64,000 nt of DNA, taken from positions 1-64,000 of the forward strand of contig NZ_JAUSTI010000019.1 in the NCBI RefSeq assembly GCF_030812775.1. Reading direction: 5' to 3'. The translations under genes were made by a program, and so were the position numbers. The notes under the pieces are model-generated. The model searched no databases and was not told the origin of the DNA. It was given only the letters and a program-made list of their open reading frames with translations. This document shows, in pieces, positions 7,919-15,231 of this stretch (position 1 is its first letter; every line of letters starts with the position of its first letter). Origin of the DNA: Paenibacillus tundrae. Its GTDB lineage: Bacteria > Bacillota > Bacilli > Paenibacillales > Paenibacillaceae.

Positions 7919-8390
7919 ATGAATTCGCAACTCAAAAGGACTATAGATCAAGTTAAAGAATTGTTGATGCAGGATCATGATAGTATAATTTATGGTCAAC
8001 TACATTCAGGTCTAGGATACACCCTACCTTCAGATTGTCCTCACATGAGACCATATTATGATTTTCTTGGAATGAGTAATGGTGCGCTGTGGGGTGATTG
8101 ATCTATGGTCATATGAAGAACTGGACAAGAAACAATATCGTCTGAACAATTGGATGAATGATGTGGGTGAGTGGCTTGAGATTGGGCAAATATTGTATGA
8201 GCCGTTAGTGATCAACCGAAAATCGGGTTTGCTATACGTTCTGAAAGAAGAAGAACACATAAAAGAAGAAGAAAACATAGGGGAATGTAATGACTTCCTA
8301 TTCAACTATGTGTTTGGAGAAAAGTACTATAGTATTGCTGCGGGTGTGGATGATTGGTGGCTACTTCTGAAGAGACTTCAATCTGTTTAG
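7919..8390 (+). pseudogene. Frameshifted SUKH-like gene
   Basis: ATG 7919 follows TTAGGAGA. The frame reads normally to FLGMSNGALWG, then stops at 8101. The second frame takes over at VIDLWSYEELDKKQYRLN and runs to 8390. Removing one G from the TGTGGGGTG run near 8090-8095 joins them into SNGALWVIDLWSYEEL, a natural SUKH/SMI1-like junction. So this is one gene of about 157 residues with a one-base insertion in a G run: either a real pseudogene or a homopolymer sequencing error. Confidence 0.65.
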
Positions 8391-8533
8391 TCAGTAAATG
8401 AAAAAACTGGAACAAATCTAGCAAAGTACCGATGTATAATTTAGGAAGTTTTCCAGAGAATTGCGATTATAGTAGTACATCTAACATCTTCGCAGCGATC
8501 CTAACATCATAAGAAACGACAGGGAGTGAGCAC

Positions 8534-9115
8534 ATGGAATTTGAGTTTCATATTACAGTGAATGATCTAAGTCTTGAAGAGAAGGCAAGCTTTATTGAAC
8601 GTTGCCAGATAGAGCAGGTTAAACCCGTGATGATTGTGTTAGATCATGGCGATTATATTCATCAACCGATGATTACAGGCGTAATACATAGTACGAATTT
8701 TGATGAAGTACACAGTACGATTAAACAGATGGCAGCACGGTTCCAACATAGCGGGTTTACGGTTGTGCGGATCAAGGTAGAGGTTCCAGCGAAGGAAGAA
8801 ACGTACTTTCATCAGCGAATGGTACCTAACTCCACCCCCTATTTCGAATGGCACGGTAAAGTGAACGTAGATGATGTGAATCATTTAAAAGAACTATGCG
8901 AAAGTAACGGTGGACATATTTCAAGAAACTCGCTTAATGCAAATGGCAAAATACGATTTGTAACAGTCCGAGAATATAACAGTTCTGAACAGTTCTACAA
9001 CACAGTGAAGCAGATACACCATATCCTGCAACACAATGGAATCCAGCTCATTAAGGAACAGTACGAATTATGTGTATATGACAGCAGAGAAGAACTGGAT
9101 CGTGGCTGGATCTAA
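8534..9115 (+). CDS. Uncharacterised protein with two tandem ~85-residue repeats
   Basis: A 193-residue protein with GGGAGTGAGC before ATG 8534. Its two halves look alike: residues 1-83 (FEFHITVND ... FDEVHSTIKQMAARFQHSGF ... RIKVEV) and residues ~102-185 (FEWHGKVNVDD ... SSEQFYNTVKQIHHILQHNGI ... QYELCV). Each half reads as beta-strand, helix, strand, long helix, strand, suggesting an internal gene duplication. It lies 34 bp before an AbiEii-like nucleotidyltransferase gene and probably shares its transcript. No family is recognised; a partner or antitoxin-like role for the nucleotidyltransferase is possible but is inference. Confidence 0.6.
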   Translation: MEFEFHITVNDLSLEEKASFIERCQIEQVKPVMIVLDHGDYIHQPMITGVIHSTNFDEVHSTIKQMAARFQHSGFTVVRIKVEVPAKEETYFHQRMVPNSTPYFEWHGKVNVDDVNHLKELCESNGGHISRNSLNANGKIRFVTVREYNSSEQFYNTVKQIHHILQHNGIQLIKEQYELCVYDSREELDRGWI

Positions 9116-9149
9116 TCACACATACATATAGGGGAAGAAGGAACTTTAG

Positions 9150-10043
9150 ATGTCCGAAGTGAAGCATTTACACCAGTTTAGCTGGGGAGAAAAATTAATT
9201 ATTGCGTTGGAGGCACTGCTACGAAGAGCATCTCATGTAGGTATGCCATTTGTATTGAAAGGCAGCTTGTTAACGAGACAATATTTAAGCAACAGAGATA
9301 TTCGGGATGCGGAGGATATCGACTTTTTGTACATGGGTAAGGTCGAGGATGATCAGCAGGCCAAGAAACTTTTTACCGACTGGATGATCCAGGTCACGGA
9401 GCTTGATCTGAACGATGGTGTTATGTTTAGAAGTTTTCGCGAGAACGCCTTTTGGCGGAGAATTGATTACGCAATGGCAGATGACTTTCCAACAATTAAT
9501 ACCGATCTAGCTTATTATTTCACGAGTGAACCTAGACAGGAAGATACCTATGAAGAGGAGCTATTTCTGGATATTTCATTTAATCTGGATATGGAGGTTG
9601 CGGCGATCCCACTCACGTACCAACCGCTTATGGGAGAGCCCTTTGTCGTTCCATATACTGTTCCATTATCGGTTCAAGTTGCGTGGAAGCTGCATCAGAC
9701 GATTGTTAGACCTCGGTTCAAAGACTTATACGATCTGAGCTTCCTGTTAACGCATCCCACGTATGACAAGCAGACGCTGCAACAAACGTTACAGACGCTA
9801 GTCAACGAATGTCATATCGATCCATCCATAACGGATGCAGCGATCAAGAAGGTATTGGTGGATGATCTAGTTGATCTAAGGGTAGCGTTATCCGAGTATG
9901 ATCTGCGAGATTATGCGGGAAGTCTGAACATAGACTATTATTATTCGGAGTTTGCAACGAAGCTGCGTGAGATCATGAACCAGGCGGGTATTAACATTCA
10001 TGCTTACGAAAATCTTCCTAGCCCTACCATTCATAAAAAATAG
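9150..10043 (+). CDS. AbiEii/AbiGii-like nucleotidyltransferase
   Basis: A 297-residue protein of the MNT-fold family used by AbiE-type abortive infection and toxin-antitoxin systems. The catalytic signature is visible: FVLKGSLLTRQYL (G-S pair, residues ~35-47) followed by DAEDIDFLY (acidic pair, ~54-62). The family motif after the core, KLHQTIVRPRFKDLYDLSFLL, is at ~187-207. GGGGAAGAAGG provides the ribosome binding site. The gene is preceded by the tandem-repeat protein rather than a recognisable AbiEi winged-helix antitoxin, so the pairing is unusual. Expected activity is transfer of nucleotides to RNA or tRNA; the substrate is unknown. Confidence 0.8.
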   Translation: MSEVKHLHQFSWGEKLIIALEALLRRASHVGMPFVLKGSLLTRQYLSNRDIRDAEDIDFLYMGKVEDDQQAKKLFTDWMIQVTELDLNDGVMFRSFRENAFWRRIDYAMADDFPTINTDLAYYFTSEPRQEDTYEEELFLDISFNLDMEVAAIPLTYQPLMGEPFVVPYTVPLSVQVAWKLHQTIVRPRFKDLYDLSFLLTHPTYDKQTLQQTLQTLVNECHIDPSITDAAIKKVLVDDLVDLRVALSEYDLRDYAGSLNIDYYYSEFATKLREIMNQAGINIHAYENLPSPTIHKK

Positions 10044-10213
10044 TTTATTGCTCGCGATATGAAATGAACCTTGTTCGCTCTTGCCCTTTTATTTCAATTC
10101 ATAGCATCTATCGAGCATATTCATAGATTTGAACTGAGCGCCCTATCTCGTTACAATAGGGGCAAGTGATTCATAGAATGGATCCAAACTGGTTCAGAAA
10201 TGGAGAATTACCT

Positions 10214-10648
10214 ATGACTGATTTTATTAACGCTGATGATATTAATGATGTAATTTTAGCTTCTGCAGCGAACGAGCTGGAGGAGATGGTGAATCGAATC
10301 TGCGAGCTGATTGGCACGCCGTTGGAGCAGACGACAGAACTGGAACGACAAGTTATTGCTGCTTTTGGATTCGGCGCTGTATATGGCATCACTCATCGGG
10401 ATCAGCTTCGAGAGCCACAGGCTCATGCTCTAAGTATACGGATGCTGATTAAGCCGTTTCTTTATAGTGAACAACAAGCAGTAGATTTTGCGGATGACCT
10501 CATTCGAGTGGCTTCAGATCGTGAGGCTCATCCAGTCATGAATACAATTATTCATCGAGGCATTGATGGTCACTATCAATTTACACAGGAGGATAACGAG
10601 GGACTTGCACGGAATATACAAGAGATTTTAACGGCTGTACGCTCCTAA
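10214..10648 (+). CDS. Imm48-like immunity protein
   Basis: The start is ATG 10214 behind TGGAG (10201-10205); in-frame starts upstream (10166 GTG, 10178 ATG) lack a site. The 144-residue protein is helical with QVIAAFGFGAVYGITH, QAHALSIRMLIKPFLYS and a conserved-looking HPVMNTIIHRGIDGH segment that I associate with the Imm48 family. That name is from memory and should be confirmed. It is the last gene of the toxin-immunity region and has no adjacent toxin. Confidence 0.6.
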   Translation: MTDFINADDINDVILASAANELEEMVNRICELIGTPLEQTTELERQVIAAFGFGAVYGITHRDQLREPQAHALSIRMLIKPFLYSEQQAVDFADDLIRVASDREAHPVMNTIIHRGIDGHYQFTQEDNEGLARNIQEILTAVRS

Positions 10649-10654
10649 CGGTGT

Positions 10655-10967
10655 TTTACATCGGAAGCCTAAGCCAGCCCCGTTTTTCCCTTTGCAGAAG
10701 GAGTGCAAAAAAACGGAGGTTCACAGCGACCTTTAAGTGCATGTTCAAAAAGGGCGGTTTTCAGTACCAAGAAGATGGGATGAAGATAGAAATGGAGTAG
10801 CGGAGCGTAGGTAAACCTACGTGAGCAACAGACATTTCGGCTGAATTCCATCTTCGACGCTGAGATGCCGCTCGTGCATCCTTCGTAATCAAAAGCGGAC
10901 TTTTTGACAACCTCTTTAAGGTTTATTCTCTCATCGGAGTGAACAAGTGTAAATCTCTTTAGTTGAA
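10655..10967. repeat. Truncated copy of interspersed repeat A, interrupted by repeat B
   Basis: The outer parts match repeat A at 61.76-61.97 kb: TTACATCGGAAGC, then CCCCG-TTTTTCCCTTTG and AAAAAAACGG-AGGTTCACAGCGACC on the left; CATCGGAGTGAACAAGTGTAAAT and TTTAGTTGAAC on the right. The left terminal repeat is missing. A second element (10738-10913) sits inside it. There is no gene in this stretch; the small frames seen here are repeat sequence. Confidence 0.75.
10738..10913. repeat. Palindromic MITE-like repeat B with 7-bp target duplication
   Basis: The ends are imperfect inverted repeats: TGTTCAAAAAGGGCGGTTTT on the left and the reverse complement of AAAAGCGGACTTTTTGACA on the right. An internal perfect hairpin CGTAGG-TAAA-CCTACG is at 10806-10821, and GAAGATGGGATGAAG faces CCATCTTCGAC further out. 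CTTTAAG occurs directly at both borders (10731-10737 and 10914-10920), as expected of a target-site duplication. It has no coding capacity, so it must be moved in trans or be inactive. Confidence 0.65.
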
Positions 10968-10996
10968 CCTATTAACCAACTAAGGAGTTGATTGCG

Positions 10997-11536
10997 ATGG
11001 ATCTGATGAAGTTGAGTAAAGAACTCTCTTATGCGTTGCGTCATGCTCCGTGGGAGTATGAGCTGGAGTTAGACGAAGAAGGCTGGGTGGAGATCTCACA
11101 ATTGCTTGTGGCGCTGCATGAGAGCCCGCAGTGGAAGCATGTGACGGAAGCGGATCTAGAGAAGATGATCGCAGTCTCGGAGAAAAAGCGACATGAAATT
11201 CAAGCTGGTCGGATCCGCGCCTTATATGGTCATTCGACTCCGCACAAGATTGCGAAATTATCTGCAACTCCCCCAGAGACGCTCTATCATGGTACGCCCT
11301 TACGTGCAGTAGAGTCCATTATGCAGCACGGTTTGCAGCCGAGACAACGGCAATACGTGCATTTATCCGCAGATATGGAAACTGCCACTCAGGTTGGACG
11401 CAGGCGGGATGATCAACCTATTATTTTGACAATCGACGCTGCTAAGGCTGCCCAAGATGGAATACGGTTCTATCATGGAAATGAAAATATTTGGCTGGCT
11501 GATCATATTCCTGCGCGATACATTCAACAGCCATGA
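10997..11536 (+). CDS. kptA: Putative RNA 2'-phosphotransferase
   Basis: A 179-residue member of the Tpt1/KptA family, which transfers a 2'-phosphate from RNA to NAD+, forming ADP-ribose cyclic phosphate. The start is ATG 10997 behind AAGGAG (10982-10987). Family residues visible: the N-terminal LRHAP (Arg15-His16), the EKKRHEIQ/RIRALYGHS block, LYHGTPL and the late QVGRRRDD arginine region. Length matches bacterial KptA. Bacteria lack the tRNA-splicing pathway served by yeast Tpt1, so the physiological substrate is unclear; NAD+-dependent RNA repair or ADP-ribosylation has been proposed. It is a single gene convergent with the NmrA-type reductase. Confidence 0.85.
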   Translation: MDLMKLSKELSYALRHAPWEYELELDEEGWVEISQLLVALHESPQWKHVTEADLEKMIAVSEKKRHEIQAGRIRALYGHSTPHKIAKLSATPPETLYHGTPLRAVESIMQHGLQPRQRQYVHLSADMETATQVGRRRDDQPIILTIDAAKAAQDGIRFYHGNENIWLADHIPARYIQQP

Positions 11537-11684
11537 GTGGATCATAAGAAAGTGCATGAGAGAAGAGAAGATAGAACGAGATATAAAAAGAGATGCAAAC
11601 AGAGCTGCCAAAAGAGACAACACCGATCTATGATCGGGATCGCTCTCACGGTGTATGCTCATGAAAATCGATCGTTATTACAGA

Positions 11685-11722
11685 AAAGGGACACGTCCAA
11701 CAATCAGTTGGCGTGTCCCTTT
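11685..11722. terminator. Bidirectional terminator between kptA and the NmrA-type reductase
   Basis: AAAGGGACACG(T)CCAAC pairs with GTTGGCGTGTCCCTTT with one bulge. A/T runs on both sides suit both converging transcripts. Confidence 0.75.
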
Positions 11723-11795
11723 CTCGTACGATCATGATATATCCTTAATAGAAGTGATGTCTTTGAAACTAATCAGCTCAACGGCTCATCGGATC

Positions 11796-12653
11796 TCATT
11801 GACCCACGATCGCTTGAATACCCTCGCGAAGTGGTTGAGCTGGACGTCCGAGCAATTGCTCCAGTGTGTTGCTCTCTACTGCAAGAGCGCCATCTTTAAT
11901 CACTGCTTGCATATCTACCAGCATGGTTACAACAAAGTCTGGAAGACCTGCACCCTTCATGATTTCAGCATAGGCAGCACCGTCTACGTTCTGAACGGGG
12001 ATGTCTTTACCGAGTACTTCACCAGCGATGGCAGCAAGTTCAGCTTGAGTTAGAAGTTTGCCAGAGAGTTCATATACGGTGTTCTCATGACCTTCACCTG
12101 TTAGTACAGCAGCGGCAGCATGTGCATAATCACGACGCGTTGCCCAGCCTACTTTGCTGGAATCCGTAGCATGAACCCAAGGTGCGCCTTGAATCGCAGC
12201 TTGAATGCTGCCTGCTTCATTTTCCAAGTACCAGTTATTGCGTAGGAAGGAATAAGGGATGCCTGTCTCCAGAATCGCACTCTCTGTTGCACGGTGTACT
12301 TCTGCGAGAGAAAGGGAACTCTGTCCTGCATTGACAACACTAGTGTAAGCGATGAAACCAACGCCAGCTTCCTTCGCCGCCTGAACAGCAGCCTTGTGCT
12401 GACGAATACGCGTTTCGTTATCTGCATCAGCAGAGATCAAGAGCAGACGATCTACACCGGCAAAGGCTTGTGCCAATGTTTCCGGTTGATCAAAATCACC
12501 ATGACGCACGTCCACACCTTGGGAGCGTAGATGCTCTGCTTTTTCTGGATTACGTACACTTACTGCCAGATCTGAAGCCGGAACGGATTGTAGCAAAGCT
12601 TCTACGACGAGTGAACCGAGATGTCCTGTTGCGCCAGTAACTAAAATTGTCAT
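11796..12653 (-). CDS. NmrA/QorB-type SDR, NAD(P)H:quinone oxidoreductase-like
   Basis: A 285-residue protein starting at ATG 12651-12653 behind GGAGGAATTAAC on the minus strand. The N-terminus is the Rossmann motif TGATGHLGSLV (residues 6-16), and the interior has YTSVVNAGQSS, the NmrA-type RNNWYLEN and a RRDYAHAAAAVL segment. This matches E. coli QorB (YtfG) and related NADPH-dependent quinone reductases or redox sensors; the SDR Tyr-x-x-x-Lys triad is not obvious, as expected in NmrA-like members. It is likely controlled by the Rrf2 gene upstream, since both promoters carry the same palindrome. Response to electrophiles or quinones is inferred. Confidence 0.8.
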   Translation of the reverse strand: MTILVTGATGHLGSLVVEALLQSVPASDLAVSVRNPEKAEHLRSQGVDVRHGDFDQPETLAQAFAGVDRLLLISADADNETRIRQHKAAVQAAKEAGVGFIAYTSVVNAGQSSLSLAEVHRATESAILETGIPYSFLRNNWYLENEAGSIQAAIQGAPWVHATDSSKVGWATRRDYAHAAAAVLTGEGHENTVYELSGKLLTQAELAAIAGEVLGKDIPVQNVDGAAYAEIMKGAGLPDFVVTMLVDMQAVIKDGALAVESNTLEQLLGRPAQPLREGIQAIVGQ

Positions 12654-12749
12654 TGTTAATTCCTCCAATGGGGTATGTTTTAGAATCATAGGGAAATGCC
12701 TAAGTAAATGTGTTCATATAGCTTAGCTTTCCTGATGTAAAAGTATTGA

Positions 12750-12768
12750 TGTAACCATATACGTTATA
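12750..12768. promoter_or_regulatory. Candidate Rrf2 operator upstream of the reductase gene
   Basis: TGTAAC-CATATAC-GTTATA, an almost perfect inverted repeat with a 7-nt spacer, about 100 bp before the reductase start. It nearly equals the palindrome before the Rrf2 gene (13337-13355). Confidence 0.6.
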
Positions 12769-12793
12769 ACAGGTGTGATTACAACGAAGGGAT

Positions 12794-12821
12794 AAAAAAA
12801 GCTCAACCTTGAGCTTTTTTT
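12794..12821 (-). terminator. Terminator after the Rrf2 gene
   Basis: AAAAAAAGCTCAA-CC-TTGAGCTTTTTTT, a perfect hairpin with A/T tracts on both sides. It follows the minus-strand Rrf2 gene and separates it from the reductase gene. Confidence 0.85.
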
Positions 12822-12894
12822 AATTTTCACCAGAATAGCCAGTTCTCTTCACCGAACCAATCGAAAAATCGAAAGGGAAGCATAGTTTACTGGG

Positions 12895-13320
12895 CTATTC
12901 ATCTGGTTGAACCTGATCCATCAACTGCTGAATCGTTACACACTTCAACCGTTCCTCCATGGCAAGTTGAGCCTCTACCAGTTCGGCACGCAATGTATGC
13001 TCAATCATGCTGCCTACCGAACAGGCTGGATTCGGATGTTTGTGAAAGTTAAACAGCTGACCGTCCTCCACGACATCAAGCGCATGATAGATATCCAATA
13101 ACGTGATCTCCGCAGGCGGCTTGAGCAGATACGCACCACCAACGCCAGGTCTGACATCAATCAAGCCTGCTTTCTTCAGCGTGGACATGATCCGGCGAAT
13201 GATGACGGGATTCGTATTCACACTTCTAGCTATAAAATCTCCGGTGCACTCTGTAGGTACAACGGCAATCAGAGATAATGTATGAACTGCAATGGAGAAA
13301 CGACTGCTGATTTGTTTCAT
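12895..13320 (-). CDS. Rrf2-family transcriptional regulator (YwnA-like)
   Basis: A 141-residue winged-helix protein. Features: the N-terminal MKQISSRFSIAVHTL helix, ECTGDFIARSVNTNPVIIRRIMSTLKKAGLI recognition region (helix residues ~28-56), the wing RPGVGGAYLLKPPAEITLLDIY, and a C-terminal helical dimerisation part. Cysteines are present at TECTGD, PACSVGS and LKCVT, but there is no three-Cys Fe-S cluster arrangement as in IscR, so it is more like YwnA/HypR-type thiol sensors. The palindrome TGTAAC-N7-GTTACA lies 16 bp before its start, which suggests autoregulation and control of the downstream quinone reductase-like gene. Confidence 0.85.
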   Translation of the reverse strand: MKQISSRFSIAVHTLSLIAVVPTECTGDFIARSVNTNPVIIRRIMSTLKKAGLIDVRPGVGGAYLLKPPAEITLLDIYHALDVVEDGQLFNFHKHPNPACSVGSMIEHTLRAELVEAQLAMEERLKCVTIQQLMDQVQPDE

Positions 13321-13336
13321 TGTTAATCACCACCGT

Positions 13337-13355
13337 TGTAACCATAATAGTTACA
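13337..13355. promoter_or_regulatory. Candidate Rrf2 autoregulatory operator
   Basis: TGTAAC-CATAATA-GTTACA is a perfect 6-bp-arm palindrome (7 bp if the flanking T/A at 13336/13356 are counted), directly upstream of the Rrf2 start. It shares arms, spacing and the CATA- spacer start with 12750-12768. Confidence 0.65.
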
Positions 13356-13478
13356 AAATGTTCCGAAGTCAACTGGAATTTTTACGTTGCTCTCCACAAC
13401 TTGTTTTTGATTCCAATTGGTCACATTCCATTTTCGATTATTCCTATCATCTCCACAATCCCCATAATTCCAGTCATT

Positions 13479-14303
13479 TCATCCTTTGACAGCTCCGGAA
13501 GTGAGGCCGCCTACAATATACTTTTGCCCAATGAGGAACACAATTAACACAGGCAACGATGTAAGTACAATATCCGCACTAACCAGATTCCACTGTGCAC
13601 TGAACTGTCCAAAGAAATTATATACAGCCAGCGTCATAGGCCACATCTCGACCGTATTGAGCATGTAGAGCGGCGCGGTAAATTCATTCCATACACTGAG
13701 GAAATTCAATACAAATACCGTAACCAGCACGGAGGTGAGCAGAGGGACAATGACTTTTAAGAACAACTTGATCCCGTTGCATCCGTCCATGATGGCAGCC
13801 TCGTCTAACTCTCTTGGAATATTTGATACAAACGCAAACGTGATGAACAGGGAGATGGGAATGCCCATCGCTGTGTAGAGTAGAACCATGCCCACATGTG
13901 AATTAATCATGCCTAGCGTCTTCATCACTTCCATTAATGGAATATAGTTCAGAGGCAATGTAATGCCTAGAATGAGGAAGAAGTATAGGAACTTACTCCA
14001 CCGGGAGTGATTCCGAGATAGCGTGAAAGCCGAGAAGGCCACGACAAATACGAGTAAAAGGGAGGATGCTCCCGCATGTAACAGGCTGTTGAAGAAGGAG
14101 CTACCCAGATGTCCTTGCTCATATACAATTTTATAATTTTCGAAAATAAATGTCTCGGGAAGAGTTAGTTTCAGTACTTTAGCTTCTGCATCGGACTTGA
14201 ACGAGTTTAGGACGATGACGGCAAAAGGGATCAACACAATGAGGCTAAGGATCCATGCCAGCACGTTCAGACATAGGGAAACGAGTCGTTTCTTCAAGCG
14301 CAT
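13479..14303 (-). CDS. ABC sugar transporter permease (MalG/YtcP type)
   Basis: A 274-residue membrane protein with six hydrophobic segments, the first at residues ~10-33. The EAA loop that contacts the ATPase is visible as EAAIMDGCNGIKLFLKVIVPLL (residues ~186-207). The C-terminus QKYIVGGLTSGAVKG is typical of MalG-type permeases of carbohydrate importers. Its start directly abuts the stop of the upstream permease, with AAGGTGG inside that gene's end, so they are coupled. The operon encodes no ATPase; such systems in Paenibacillus usually use a shared MsmX-type ATPase encoded elsewhere. Confidence 0.92.
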   Translation of the reverse strand: MRLKKRLVSLCLNVLAWILSLIVLIPFAVIVLNSFKSDAEAKVLKLTLPETFIFENYKIVYEQGHLGSSFFNSLLHAGASSLLLVFVVAFSAFTLSRNHSRWSKFLYFFLILGITLPLNYIPLMEVMKTLGMINSHVGMVLLYTAMGIPISLFITFAFVSNIPRELDEAAIMDGCNGIKLFLKVIVPLLTSVLVTVFVLNFLSVWNEFTAPLYMLNTVEMWPMTLAVYNFFGQFSAQWNLVSADIVLTSLPVLIVFLIGQKYIVGGLTSGAVKG

Positions 14304-15188
14304 CTAGAATTCCACCTTTCGGTTCATCAAGCGAATAATGAAGAAGGAGATGATCGCCATAATGACAAACAAGATGGTGGATAGTGCACTACCGAGTCCC
14401 CAATACCCTTTGGCAAAAGACGAATACACTGCTGTATTAATGACATCTGTTGCATTACCCGGGCCGCCGTTGGTGAGTACGTAAACAGCATCAAATACCC
14501 GCAAGCCATACGTAATATTTAATACCGTTGCAATGGTGATGGTAGGCATCAGCATCGGCAGGGTGATCTTGAACAGCTTCTGCCAGAAACCTGCGCCGTC
14601 AATGGATGCCGCTTCGTAATAATCACGGGGAATGGCGAGCAATCCCGCAATGAACAGCACCATAATATAGCCCATGCCTTTCCATGTATCCACAGCCATA
14701 ATGGACGGCATCGCCCACGTCAGTGAGCCAAGCCAGTTCTGCGCGAGAAAATCGAGTCCGAGTGACCGCAGCGTAACGTTAACAAAACCATTGTTTGGAT
14801 CAAGCAGACTTTTGAATACTAAACCAATGATGAGGAAGGACAGCACCTGCGGTGAGAAAATAATCATCCGATGCAGATTGGCTGCCTTCACACCACTAAC
14901 GAGCAGCAAGGCGAGAAATAGTCCTAATACTGTTTTCGCAATCGATGTAACTAACGTAAATAACACTGTATTTTTGATAAAAAGCAGATAGGTTGGATCA
15001 CCCGCCAGGATGGTGCGAAAATGCTCTAGTCCAACAAAGTTCTTCTCCGAGCTATAGCTGTTCCAGTCGGTGAAGGAATAATATATACCCAGCAGGGCGG
15101 GAGCGACGATGAATAGGATGTAAAGTACGATCGCTCCGGATGAGAAGTACCAAGGATAAATTTTGTTCGCATTCATAACATGTAACAC
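14304..15188 (-). CDS. ABC sugar transporter permease (MalF/UgpA type)
   Basis: A 294-residue permease with six predicted membrane segments beginning at ~15-37. The EAA loop reads YYEAASIDGAGFWQKLFKITLPML (middle of the second half). It pairs with the 274-residue permease downstream and the lipoprotein upstream to form a CUT1-family importer for oligosaccharides or related sugars. The substrate cannot be told from sequence. Expression probably depends on the divergent two-component system. Confidence 0.92.
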   Translation of the reverse strand: MLHVMNANKIYPWYFSSGAIVLYILFIVAPALLGIYYSFTDWNSYSSEKNFVGLEHFRTILAGDPTYLLFIKNTVLFTLVTSIAKTVLGLFLALLLVSGVKAANLHRMIIFSPQVLSFLIIGLVFKSLLDPNNGFVNVTLRSLGLDFLAQNWLGSLTWAMPSIMAVDTWKGMGYIMVLFIAGLLAIPRDYYEAASIDGAGFWQKLFKITLPMLMPTITIATVLNITYGLRVFDAVYVLTNGGPGNATDVINTAVYSSFAKGYWGLGSALSTILFVIMAIISFFIIRLMNRKVEF

Positions 15189-15231
15189 CTGTCCTTCCTG
15201 CCGCGTGCTTCACTGTAGTGACACGACACAA

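Noticed and set aside
10669..10851. 60-codon minus-strand frame after the Imm48-like gene
   Set aside because: Made of repeats A and B; no start signal.
11655..12530. Plus-strand frames opposite the NmrA-type reductase
   Set aside because: They mirror a well-supported minus-strand gene and have no family motifs or ribosome sites.
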